From Xanthomonas boreopolis (GTDB lineage: Bacteria > Pseudomonadota > Gammaproteobacteria > Xanthomonadales > Xanthomonadaceae): a stretch of DNA of 64,000 nt. The notes below the pieces were generated by a model. The model did not search any database and was not told where the DNA came from. It saw only the letters and a program-made list of their open reading frames with translations. This document shows positions 1 to 7,985 of the stretch, piece after piece; position 1 is the stretch's first letter, and every line of letters begins with the position of its first letter. A program made the position numbers and the translations under genes. The stretch lies in NCBI GenBank assembly GCA_014654535.1, contig BNBA01000013.1:1-64000 (forward strand). The letters are read 5' to 3'.

Positions 1-67
1 TCACGGGCGGGATCAAAGGTTCGATGCGCTTCCACAGCGCGGCGGGAATCTCTTTGCGACGTGCCAT
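1..67 (-). CDS. IS5-type transposase, N-terminal fragment cut by window edge
   Basis: The minus strand reads MARRKEIPAALWKRIEPL and then IPPV before the window ends, so only the first 22 or so residues are visible. The W-x-RIEPLIPP pattern is typical of the DUF4096 head domain of IS5-family transposases. The start is ATG at 67-65. The catalytic DDE residues lie outside the window, so I cannot tell whether the element is intact. It sits just beyond the stop codon of the ankyrin gene, which places an insertion-sequence end between about 68 and 129. Confidence 0.7.
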   Translation of the reverse strand, partial: MARRKEIPAALWKRIEPLIPPV

Positions 68-127
68 GCAGGCGATTTTGTCATCACCGCTCAGGTGTAC
101 AAGGCGGTTTTGTTAGCCGCTCTTAAT
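1..127. mobile_element. Probable end of an IS5-family insertion sequence
   Basis: The transposase start codon is about 60 bp from the ankyrin stop codon, so the outer end of the element must fall within roughly 68-127. I cannot define the terminal inverted repeat because the other end is not in the window. The element presumably inserted just 3' of the ankyrin gene without truncating it. Confidence 0.45.
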
Positions 128-129
128 CC

Positions 130-3100
130 CTACCGACCCTCGCGCAGGAACCGCGCCATCGACGATACGCCCGGCACTGTGGGTTCGAACTGCCCGGCGA
201 CGTCGATGAAGCCGCGCATGATCGCGATCTCGCGCGGGGTGCGGTTGAGCGCGTCGCGGCGGTCGGGGTCGGCGCCGGCGCGCAGCAGCCGCTGCACCAG
301 CAGCGGCAGGCCGTGCAATGCGGCCAGGTGCAGCGGGCCGAAGCCGCGCGGGTCGGCCACGTCCAGCGAGACGTCCTCGTCGAGCAGGCGCTCCACGCCG
401 GCCAGCACGACCTGTTCCTCGCACGGCGTGCCCGGCTCGGCGCGCGCGCCGAGCAGCAGCAGCAGCGGGCTGACCTTGCCGGCGGCCACGGCCTCGGGGT
501 CGGCGCCGGCCAGCAGCAGCGTGTCCAGCAGCGCCAGCAGGCGGGCCTTGTCGCGCGCGGTGAAGCCGTACAGGGCGGCGCAATGCAGCGGCGACAGCTC
601 CTGCGCGTCGCTGGCATGCACGTCGGCGCCCGCGGCGAGCAGGCGCGCGACGATGTCCGGCAGGCCCAGCGCGCTGGCCAGCATCAGCACGGTCACCCCG
701 CCCGGCAGGCGGTGCTCGATCTGCGCGCCGGCGGCGAGCAATGCGGCGACGATGCCGGCATTGCGCATGCTGACCGCCGCCGACAACGGCGTCGCGCCGC
801 TGTTGGCGGCGTGTTGCGGATCGGCACCGCGCGCCAGCAGCAGGTCGACCACGGCGATGTGGCCGCCGCCGGCGGCGCGCAGCAAGGCGGTGCATCCCTG
901 CGCATCGATGGCATCGACCGGCAGGCCGAGGTCGATCAGGCGGCGCACCGCGTCGGCATCGCCACTGGTGGCCGCGGCGGGCACGTCGGCCGGGCGCAGG
1001 GTGCGACGCGGCAGCGTCCAGACCCGCCAGTCCAGCCAATCGGCCAGGTCGCGGCGGCCGCTCGACAGGGCCACGCCCAGCGGGGTCTGGCCGTCGGCGG
1101 CGCGCGCTTCCGGCGAGGCGCCCTGCACGACCAGCAGCTTCAAGGAGGCTTCGCGGCCGAGCGCGGTGGCCAGGTGCAGCGCGGTCATGCCGTGGCTGTC
1201 GCGCGCCTCGCGGTCGACGCCCCGCTCCAGCAGGGCCTGCTGCAGGCGCAGCCAGCCCAGCCGCACCGCCAGCGAAAGGGGCGGGTCGCCGGCCGGCGAC
1301 GGCGCGAACGGATCGGCGCCGCGCTCCAGCAGTTCCAGCGCGAACTGTTCCATCCCGCGCGAGGCGGCGTCGTGCTGCACGCAGGCGGCCAGGAACCGGC
1401 CCAGTCCGCCGGCGCCGGCCGGCGACACGCCGTGGCGCAGCAGCACCTGCAGCACCGGCACCGCGTCCACGCCGCGCGAGAGCAGCGCGAACATCGGCAC
1501 GTCGCCGCAGGCGTCGCGCACTTCCGGCTGGGCGCCGTGGCCGAGCAGCCAGTCGACCGCCTCGGGATTGAGCGCCAGGTGCGGGTCGTGCAGCAACCCG
1601 CCCATCTCCTGGGGATCGCACAGCCGGGCCAGCGCGGACAGGCCATCGCGCTGGCCGAGCTGCAGGCCTTCGCGCAGCAGGACCAGCGGCGGGCGGTCCG
1701 GCAGCGCGCGCGGCGCGGTGCCCGGCGCGGACTCGGCATCGCCGCCGGCGTCGGCGACCGCGCTCGGCAGCGGATAGCCGGGATCGAGCAGCGACACGAT
1801 CGCCCAGCGGCCGGCCTCGGCGGCCAGGTCGACCGCGCGGCGCCCGGCATGGTCGGGCTGGTCGGCGGGAATGCCCAGCTCCAGCAGGCGCTGCACCAGC
1901 GCCGGAGGGACCTGTTCGGCGCCGCAGGCCAGCAGCATGGCGTTGCGGCCTTCGGCATCGACGGCGGTGAAATCGGCCTTGCGCGCCAGCAACGCCTCGA
2001 TCACCGCGCCGCGGGCGTTGCGCGCGGCATCCAGGAACGGGGTGCGCGCCAGCGTGTCGCGCGCCTCGATGTTCGCGCCGGCGGCGAGCAGCGCTTCGAC
2101 GATCTCGCCGTGCCCGGCCAGCGCGGCCTCGTGCAGGGCGCTGCGGCGCTGGCGGTCGCGCGCGTCGATGCGGGCCTTGTGCTTGAGCAGCAGCTGCACG
2201 CCGGCCGGATCGTCCTCCTCGGTGCCGGCCGCGGCCAGCAGCACCGGGACGCCACCTTCCGGCTCGGGCCGGGCGCCGCGTTCGAGCAGGAACTTCGCCA
2301 GCCGCCAGTTGCCGACCTGGCAGGCGGTGGCGAGCGGCGAATGGCCCTCGTGGTTCAGCGCATCCAGCTCCGCGGCGGCATCGCGCAGCAGCGCGGCCAC
2401 GCCTGGGTCGGAGCTGCGCGCGGCGTGATGCAGCGGGGTGTTGCCCTCGGCATCGGTGGCGCGCGGATCGGCCCCGTTGGCGAGCAGGGTCATCACCGCC
2501 TCGGGGCGGCCGTGCCAGCTGTCGCGGGTGGCGGCCAGCAGCGGGGTCATGCCGCGATGGGCATGGTTGACGTCGACCCGGCGCACGATCAACTCGCGCA
2601 GCAGGCGCAGGTCCGGGAGCACCGCGGCGAGCACCGCCAGGCTGCGCTGGTCGCGCGCGTCGGGCGGCGGCAGCGCATGCGGGTCGGCGCCGGCTTCGAG
2701 CAGCTGCAGCGCGCGATCGACGCGGCCGTTGCGGGCGGCTTCGTACAGTTCCGGCAACAGGCGCTCGCGCGCCATCGGCTCCAGCGGCTGCGGGGCGCTG
2801 GCCGCCTCTTCCAGGAGTTCGTGCGCCTGCGGACGGCGCGGCGCCTCGGGCGCAGGCGCGGCCACGACCCGCTGCAGCAGGCCGTGCGCGAACGGCAACA
2901 GCACCGCGGCGGCGATCGCCAGGGTCCAGCGCGCGGTTGGCGGGAGCAGCGCGGGCCAGGCCAGCGCGACGCCGCCGGCGCAGGCGGCCAGCACCAGGGC
3001 GGCCACGCCCAGCCCCGGCCAGGATTGCAGTTCCTGCCCGGCCAGCGCCTGCCAGCGCGTGCGCAAGGGGCCGGCCTCGCGTTCGGCGCCGCTCCACAGC

Positions 3101-3462
3101 GGCCAGGTGCGCCACAGCGCGAGCAGCGCGGCGCTGACCGCCACGCTCAGCGCCAGCGCGGCGGCCAGGCTGCCGCTTTCGCGCAGCGCCGCCAGGGGCC
3201 AGGTCACCAGCAGCGCCAGCGCCGCCAGCGCCGCGCCCCACAGGCCCAGCAACGGCAGGACGTCCTGCGCGAGCGCGCGAGGATCGGACGGCAGCGCGCG
3301 GGTACCGCGGCGCCAGGACACCGCCAGCGCGAACGCCGGCTGCGCCAGCCATGCGGCGAGCGCCGCGGCCACGCCGCCGAGTCCGGCCAGCAACGACAGT
3401 GCCGCGCCGGCGGCCAGGGCCATCGCGGCGGCGCGCGAACGCCGGGAAGCGCCGTCACTCAT
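130..3462 (-). CDS. Large membrane-anchored ankyrin-repeat protein (1110 aa)
   Basis: The N-terminal ~200 residues hold about five hydrophobic helices (near 12-48, 68-92, 97-117, 148-172 and 178-197). From about residue 235 to the C-terminus the protein is an almost continuous array of ankyrin repeats, seen as recurring G-TPLHxAA, LLxxGAD and similar motifs, probably more than 20 in degenerate form. Membrane anchoring with a long soluble solenoid suggests a protein-interaction scaffold at the inner membrane; the ligand is unknown. I chose ATG 3462 (MSDGASRRS) over an upstream in-frame ATG because it overlaps the ycgL stop by 8 bp in a translationally coupled arrangement and directly precedes the first membrane helix. 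A TAG stop lies at 132-130. Confidence 0.85.
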   Translation of the reverse strand: MSDGASRRSRAAAMALAAGAALSLLAGLGGVAAALAAWLAQPAFALAVSWRRGTRALPSDPRALAQDVLPLLGLWGAALAALALLVTWPLAALRESGSLAAALALSVAVSAALLALWRTWPLWSGAEREAGPLRTRWQALAGQELQSWPGLGVAALVLAACAGGVALAWPALLPPTARWTLAIAAAVLLPFAHGLLQRVVAAPAPEAPRRPQAHELLEEAASAPQPLEPMARERLLPELYEAARNGRVDRALQLLEAGADPHALPPPDARDQRSLAVLAAVLPDLRLLRELIVRRVDVNHAHRGMTPLLAATRDSWHGRPEAVMTLLANGADPRATDAEGNTPLHHAARSSDPGVAALLRDAAAELDALNHEGHSPLATACQVGNWRLAKFLLERGARPEPEGGVPVLLAAAGTEEDDPAGVQLLLKHKARIDARDRQRRSALHEAALAGHGEIVEALLAAGANIEARDTLARTPFLDAARNARGAVIEALLARKADFTAVDAEGRNAMLLACGAEQVPPALVQRLLELGIPADQPDHAGRRAVDLAAEAGRWAIVSLLDPGYPLPSAVADAGGDAESAPGTAPRALPDRPPLVLLREGLQLGQRDGLSALARLCDPQEMGGLLHDPHLALNPEAVDWLLGHGAQPEVRDACGDVPMFALLSRGVDAVPVLQVLLRHGVSPAGAGGLGRFLAACVQHDAASRGMEQFALELLERGADPFAPSPAGDPPLSLAVRLGWLRLQQALLERGVDREARDSHGMTALHLATALGREASLKLLVVQGASPEARAADGQTPLGVALSSGRRDLADWLDWRVWTLPRRTLRPADVPAAATSGDADAVRRLIDLGLPVDAIDAQGCTALLRAAGGGHIAVVDLLLARGADPQHAANSGATPLSAAVSMRNAGIVAALLAAGAQIEHRLPGGVTVLMLASALGLPDIVARLLAAGADVHASDAQELSPLHCAALYGFTARDKARLLALLDTLLLAGADPEAVAAGKVSPLLLLLGARAEPGTPCEEQVVLAGVERLLDEDVSLDVADPRGFGPLHLAALHGLPLLVQRLLRAGADPDRRDALNRTPREIAIMRGFIDVAGQFEPTVPGVSSMARFLREGR

Positions 3463-3715
3463 CGCCACGCCCGATGCCGGCCAGCGGCGACGGCGGGAAC
3501 TGCACGAAGAAACCGCGCTCGGCCAGTTGGCGGCGCACCTGCTCCGCATCGGCCTGCGCCAACCGCCGCTCGGGGGTCAGCGCCACCTCCAGCACGAACG
3601 CGAACGGCGCCAGCTGCGCGTGCATCGGCGCGGGCATCGTGGCGAAGTCGTCGCGCCGGGCGAGGTAGACGTAGGTGTCCTGTTTGCGTTGGCTTTTGTA
3701 GACGTAGGCTTGCAT
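3455..3715 (-). CDS. YcgL domain-containing protein (86 aa)
   Basis: This is a small soluble protein starting [18 protein letters not shown], the hallmark N-terminus of the YcgL family (PF05166), which is widespread in gammaproteobacteria and has no firmly assigned function. The start at 3715 is set by that motif; the open frame extends further upstream but without family similarity. Its 3' end overlaps the ankyrin gene start, so the two are probably co-transcribed. Confidence 0.85.
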   Translation of the reverse strand: MQAYVYKSQRKQDTYVYLARRDDFATMPAPMHAQLAPFAFVLEVALTPERRLAQADAEQVRRQLAERGFFVQFPPSPLAGIGRGDE

Positions 3716-3932
3716 GCGCGCGGGGCCGCGCCCGGCGTAGGGAGATCGAAGTGGCTTGAGATTGTGTCGGAAATACGGCACTGGCGAAAGCTTCGCCAGC
3801 ATGGGCGCCATTCATCTGGCGCGACGTCACGTGAATGTCATCGACGACGGGAGCTTGATGCACCGCCGATATACTCCCCGCCAGCTTTTCCGACGCGAGC
3901 CACGAGTGAACCCAGCGCTGTCGCCGACCCGC

Positions 3933-5120
3933 ATGGTCCCCCTCCCCATCACCGCCTTCACCGCCACCACGGCGCTGGGGGCGGGACTCCAGGCGCAGGC
4001 ACGAGGCCTGCGGGAACGGCGCAGCGGATTGCGACCCAACGATTTCGGCACGCAACCGCTGCCCTGCTGGATCGGCCGGGTCGACGGCCTGGAAGAACTG
4101 CGCCTGCCCGATGCGCTGGCCGAATGGGACTGCCGCAACAACCGCCTGGCCTGGCTGGCGCTGCAGCAGGACGACCTGCGGGTGCGGCTGCAGGCGGCGC
4201 TCGCCCGCCACGGCGCCGATCGCGTGGCGCTGGTGCTGGGCACCTCGACCTCCAGCATCGGGGCGACCGAAGAGGCCTATGCGCGCCTGGAGCCGGACCG
4301 CGAGGGCACGCCGCATTTCCCGGCCGACCTGGCCCGGCCGGCGCTGCACACGCCGCACTCGCTGGGCATGTTCGTGCAGGCCGCCACGGGCGTGCGCGGG
4401 CCGGCGGCGACGGTGGCGACCGCCTGCTCGTCCAGCGCCAAGGTATTCGCGCAGGCGGCGCGGCTGATCCAGGCCGGGCTGGCCGACGCGGCGCTGGTCG
4501 GCGGCGTGGATACGCTGTGCGGCAGCGTGCTGTTCGGGTTCAACTCGCTGCAGCTGGTCGCGCCGGATCCATGCCGGCCGTTCGACGCGCGCCGGGTCGG
4601 GCTGTCGCTCGGCGAGGCCGGCGGCTTCGCGCTGCTGGAACGCGATGGCGAGGCGCTGGCCCACCTGTGCGGCTACGGCGAGTCCAGCGACGCGCACCAC
4701 ATGTCCGCCCCGCATCCGGAAGGCCTGGGCGCGCGCCTGGCGATGGCCGAGGCGCTGGCGCGCGGCGGCGTCGAGGCGGCGCAGGTCGGCTACCTGAACC
4801 TGCACGGCACCGCCACGCCGGCCAACGACAGCGTGGAGGCGGCCGCGGTCGCCGCGCTGTTCCCGGATACGCTGCACGCCAGTTCGACCAAGGCCTGGAC
4901 CGGGCATACGCTCGGTGCCGCCGGCATCGTCGAATCGGTATTCGCGCTGCTGGCGCTGCGCGACGGCGAACTGCCGGGCACGCTCAACAGCGAGCAGCCG
5001 GACCCGGCCTGCGGCCCTCAGATCCGCTTCGCCCCGGCCGCACGCCGGATCGACCATGCGATGAACAATTCGTTCGGCTTCGGGGGCAACAACTGCACGT
5101 TGTTGTTCGGCCGCGCATGA
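3933..5120 (+). CDS. Beta-ketoacyl-ACP synthase of the xanthomonadin/aryl-polyene cluster
   Basis: This is a FabF-like condensing enzyme of 395 residues. The catalytic triad is visible: Cys165 in VATACSSSAK, His291 in LNLHGTATP and His325 in WTGHTLGAAG, plus the C-terminal NNSFGFGGNN motif. It should extend the ACP-bound aryl-polyene chain with malonyl units. ATG 3933 (MVPLPITAFTATTALG) fits the family N-terminus; a GTG at 3906 would add nine residues and cannot be excluded. Its stop overlaps the start of the next gene (ATGA), which encodes a ketosynthase-like partner without the active-site Cys. Together they look like a KS/chain-length-factor pair. Confidence 0.9.
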   Translation: MVPLPITAFTATTALGAGLQAQARGLRERRSGLRPNDFGTQPLPCWIGRVDGLEELRLPDALAEWDCRNNRLAWLALQQDDLRVRLQAALARHGADRVALVLGTSTSSIGATEEAYARLEPDREGTPHFPADLARPALHTPHSLGMFVQAATGVRGPAATVATACSSSAKVFAQAARLIQAGLADAALVGGVDTLCGSVLFGFNSLQLVAPDPCRPFDARRVGLSLGEAGGFALLERDGEALAHLCGYGESSDAHHMSAPHPEGLGARLAMAEALARGGVEAAQVGYLNLHGTATPANDSVEAAAVAALFPDTLHASSTKAWTGHTLGAAGIVESVFALLALRDGELPGTLNSEQPDPACGPQIRFAPAARRIDHAMNNSFGFGGNNCTLLFGRA

Positions 5121-5908
5121 GCCGGCCCGCCTCGCTGCTGCAGGCCACCGTCGCCGGCGTCGGTTTCTGGACGCGCGGCCTGCCGGACTGGGCCGCCGCG
5201 TGCGCCTTCGCCCGGGGCGAACCCGCACCGGCGGACGCCCCCGCCCGACCCTCGCCGCAGTTGCTGCCGCCGAACGAGCGCCGGCGCGCGCCGGAGACCG
5301 TGGCGGTGGCGCTGGAGGTGGCCCTGGCGGCCTGCCAGGCGGCCGGGCGCGATCCGGCCTCGCTGCCGTCGGTGTTCGCTTCCAGCCACGGCGACCTGGC
5401 GATCACCGACTACATGGCGGCGACGCTGGCGGCCGAACCGCTGGCGCTGTCGCCGACGCGCTTCCACAACTCGGTGCACAACGCCGCGGCCGGCTACTGG
5501 ACCATCGGCACCGGCGCGACCCTGCCGGCCACGGCAATCAGCGCCTACCGCGCCAGCTTCGCGCAGGGCCTGCTCGAAGCGCTGGTGCAGCTGCACGCGG
5601 GCGCCGACGCGGTGCTGCTGGCCGGCTACGACGGCGGCGGCAGCGGCCCGCTCGGCGAGATGGCGCTCAGCGACGGCCTGCTCGGCGGCGCGCTGGTACT
5701 GGCCCGCGACGGCGAAGGCCCGCGCCTGCACGTGCAGTGGCAGGACGGCGAAGCCGACGCCGCGCCCGGCCCGCTCGCCGCGTTCGCGGCGGGCAACATC
5801 ATGGCGACGATGCTGCCGCTGTTCGACGCGCTGGCGCTGCGGCGGCCGCAGGCACGCCTGCATGCCGGCCCCGGCCGGGTACTGGCCCTGGACCTGGCAT
5901 ATGACTGA
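5117..5908 (+). CDS. Beta-ketoacyl synthase-like chain-length-factor partner (263 aa)
   Basis: This is a short ketosynthase-like protein resembling the 'beta-ketoacyl synthase N-terminal-like' family (Ketoacyl-synt_2) found in aryl-polyene clusters. Where the upstream KS has ATACSSS, this protein reads ATAISAY near residue 139-145, so the nucleophilic Cys is missing and it cannot condense by itself. In type II polyketide and aryl-polyene systems such subunits pair with the true KS and set chain length; that role here is inferred. Start ATG 5117 overlaps the KS stop by 4 bp, and the 3' end overlaps the glycosyltransferase by 8 bp, indicating one + strand operon. Confidence 0.8.
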   Translation: MSRPASLLQATVAGVGFWTRGLPDWAAACAFARGEPAPADAPARPSPQLLPPNERRRAPETVAVALEVALAACQAAGRDPASLPSVFASSHGDLAITDYMAATLAAEPLALSPTRFHNSVHNAAAGYWTIGTGATLPATAISAYRASFAQGLLEALVQLHAGADAVLLAGYDGGGSGPLGEMALSDGLLGGALVLARDGEGPRLHVQWQDGEADAAPGPLAAFAAGNIMATMLPLFDALALRRPQARLHAGPGRVLALDLAYD

Positions 5909-6722
5909 GCCCACGCCCGCCCGCGACACCGTGGCGGTGGTGATCCCCGCCTTCAACGAGGCGCTGCGCATCCGCGAGGTCGTGCAAGGGGCGCTCGCGC
6001 AGATGCCCCAGGTGATCGTGGTCGACGACGGCTCCGAGGACGCCACCGTGGCGCAGCTGGAAGGCCTGCCGGTCACGTTGCTGCGGCATCCGCGGCGGCG
6101 CGGCAAGGGCGCGGCGCTGCGCAGCGGATTCGCCGAGGCGATGCGGCGCGGCTGCGCGGGCGTGCTGACCATGGACGGCGACGGCCAGCACGATCCGGCC
6201 GACCTGCCGCGGCTGCTGCAGGCGGCGATCCGGCATCCGCGCTACATCGTGATCGGCGCGCGCCTGCGCCAACGCGCCCAGCAACCGCGCCACCGCCGCA
6301 TGGCCAACGCCTTCGGCGACTGGGGCATCGGCTGGGCCTGCGGGTTCCGCATCGCCGACAGCCAGAGCGGCCAGCGCTACTACCCGGCCGACGTGTGCCG
6401 GCTCGGCGACATCCCGGGCGAGGACTTCGTGTTCGAAGCGCAGCTGCTGATCTCGGCCGCGCGCGAGCTCGGCCTGGGCGTGGTGTCGGTGCCGATCGAG
6501 ACCCGCTATGGGCAGGCCGCGGCCCAGGCGCAGTTCCGCCGCAGCCACTTCCGTCCCCTGCGCGACCTGTACCGCATCACCTCGCACGTGGTCGGGCAGG
6601 TGATCGCCTATGGCCACGTCGGCGCCCGCTACCGGCTTACCCGCGACACGCCGGCCCGCATCGACGATCTCGGCGAAGAGCGGCCGGACATCGGGATACA
6701 GGCCAAGGAGCATCGCGGCTGA
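5901..6722 (+). CDS. Family 2 glycosyltransferase of the pigment cluster
   Basis: This is a GT-A fold glycosyltransferase of 273 residues with VVIPAFNE near the N-terminus, VVDDGS, and a DGDGQHDP metal-binding region about 90 residues in. No obvious membrane helices are present. Aryl-polyene clusters commonly carry such a gene, and the product may glycosylate the lipid carrier or the finished aryl-polyene lipid; the sugar donor cannot be read from sequence. It overlaps the preceding gene by 8 bp and is the last gene of the three-gene + operon, facing the fabG-like gene convergently. Confidence 0.8.
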   Translation: MTEPTPARDTVAVVIPAFNEALRIREVVQGALAQMPQVIVVDDGSEDATVAQLEGLPVTLLRHPRRRGKGAALRSGFAEAMRRGCAGVLTMDGDGQHDPADLPRLLQAAIRHPRYIVIGARLRQRAQQPRHRRMANAFGDWGIGWACGFRIADSQSGQRYYPADVCRLGDIPGEDFVFEAQLLISAARELGLGVVSVPIETRYGQAAAQAQFRRSHFRPLRDLYRITSHVVGQVIAYGHVGARYRLTRDTPARIDDLGEERPDIGIQAKEHRG

Positions 6723-6750
6723 GGTCCGCCGCGATTGCGATGCCGGCAAG

Positions 6751-6812
6751 GCCGCGGGACCGAAGTCCCTCCCGCAGCGGGGGGAGCCTCCGCAGGCACG
6801 CTCCCGCCAAGG
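6751..6812. repeat. Degenerate REP-like palindrome in a convergent gap
   Basis: Between the GT stop (6722) and the reductase stop (6817) lies GGGACCGAAGTCCCTCCCGC, a decayed copy of the GGGACTTCAGTCCC REP found elsewhere in the window. It is followed by a GGGGGAGCC / CTCCCGCC pair. It may serve as a bidirectional terminator between the converging operons. Confidence 0.5.
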
Positions 6813-6816
6813 CGCC

Positions 6817-7548
6817 TCATCCCATCCCGCCGTTGACCCCGATCACCTGGCCGTTGACGTATCCGGCCAGGTCGGAGCACAGGAAGCCCACCAGCGCCGC
6901 CACTTCCTCCGGCCGGCCGGCCCGGCCCGCCGGCACCATCTGCTTGATCGCCTCCGGCGCGAACGCCTGCGCCGCCATCGCGCCCTCGATCACCCCGGGC
7001 GCGACCACGTTGACCGTGACGCCGCGGCTGGCCATCTCGCGCGCCAGCGATTTCGACGCGCCGTGCAACGCGGCCTTGGCCGCCGCGTAGTTGGTCTGCC
7101 CGCGATTGCCCAGCACCGCCGCCACGCTGGAAACGCTGACGATGCGCCCCCAGCGCGTGCGTGCCATCGGCAGCAACAGCGGCTGGGTGACATGGAAGAA
7201 GCCGTGCAGCGACACGTCGATCACCCGCTTCCACTGCGCCTCGCCCATGCCCGCCATCGGCGCGTCGTCGTGGATGCCGGCGTTGTTGACGACGACCTGG
7301 ACTGGCCCGCCCTGCAGCAGCGCCTCGATCGCCGCGGCGCTGGCGGCCGCGTCGGCCACGTCGAAGGCCACCGCGTGCGCGCGACCGCCAGCGGCCGCGA
7401 TCTCCCCGGCCAGGGCCTGCGCGCGGGCGAGATTGCCGTTGGCATGCACGATCACCTCCAGGCCGTCGGCGGCGAGCCGGCGGCAGATCGCGCCGCCGAT
7501 GTCGCCGCTGCCGCCCGTGACGAGCGCGCGCCGGGTCGTCTGGTTCAT
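6817..7548 (-). CDS. 3-oxoacyl-ACP reductase (FabG-like SDR) of the pigment cluster
   Basis: This is a classical short-chain dehydrogenase of 243 residues with the NAD(P) motif TGGSGDIG near residue 11-18, NNAG at 88-91, and the catalytic Ser141, Tyr154 and Lys158 (YAAAK). In this setting it reduces the beta-keto group after each condensation of the polyene chain. ATG 7548 (MNQTTRRALVTGG) overlaps the stop of the dehydratase gene by 4 bp, so it is the last gene of a tightly packed minus-strand operon. Confidence 0.9.
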   Translation of the reverse strand: MNQTTRRALVTGGSGDIGGAICRRLAADGLEVIVHANGNLARAQALAGEIAAAGGRAHAVAFDVADAAASAAAIEALLQGGPVQVVVNNAGIHDDAPMAGMGEAQWKRVIDVSLHGFFHVTQPLLLPMARTRWGRIVSVSSVAAVLGNRGQTNYAAAKAALHGASKSLAREMASRGVTVNVVAPGVIEGAMAAQAFAPEAIKQMVPAGRAGRPEEVAALVGFLCSDLAGYVNGQVIGVNGGMG

Positions 7549-7985
7549 CGTGGGTTCTCCGGTTGCAGGATCACCGCCGCGCGCCCCTCGGCGAGCAGCC
7601 GTCCTTCGTGGTGGATGCGGAACAGGTATTGCTGGCTGTCCTCGCTGGCGACGAGCTGCTCGGCCTCGCCGAGCAACTCGCCTTCGAGGTCGTCGATGCG
7701 GGAGGCATGCAGTTCCACGCCGCGCAGCGACACCAGCATGCCCGGGCGCGGCGCGCGGCCGTGTTCCTGGCCCAGCAGGCCGCCGTGCACCGCCATCGCC
7801 TGCGCGCCGTACTCGCACAGGTGCACCGCCGAGAGCCGCCCGGCGCGCCGCAGCGGGTGCGCGCGGTCGCGGTGGTTGCGCGCGGCCAGCACGATGCGCC
7901 GCGCGTCCCACGCGCGCACCTCGTCCCACAGGCACATCGCGCCGGCATGCGGCACCAGCGCCAGGATGCGATCACGCCCGAGCAT
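7545..7985 (-). CDS. Hot-dog 3-hydroxyacyl-ACP dehydratase (ApeP-like)
   Basis: This is a 146-residue protein of the FabA/FabZ-like hot-dog type found in aryl-polyene clusters, beginning MLGRDRILALVPHAGAMCL and carrying the VPHAGAM and AVHLCEYGAQAMAVHGG segments. It should remove water from the 3-hydroxyacyl-ACP to build conjugated double bonds. It overlaps the exporter gene by 14 bp upstream and the reductase by 4 bp downstream. A second, shorter dehydratase lies at 12849-13139; two dehydratases are usual in such clusters. Confidence 0.85.
   Translation of the reverse strand: MLGRDRILALVPHAGAMCLWDEVRAWDARRIVLAARNHRDRAHPLRRAGRLSAVHLCEYGAQAMAVHGGLLGQEHGRAPRPGMLVSLRGVELHASRIDDLEGELLGEAEQLVASEDSQQYLFRIHHEGRLLAEGRAAVILQPENPR

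Noticed and set aside
113-3759. Very long frames of about 1100 residues on both strands over the ankyrin gene
   Set aside because: They are high-GC shadow frames. Only the 130-3462 minus frame shows ankyrin motifs and plausible membrane helices.
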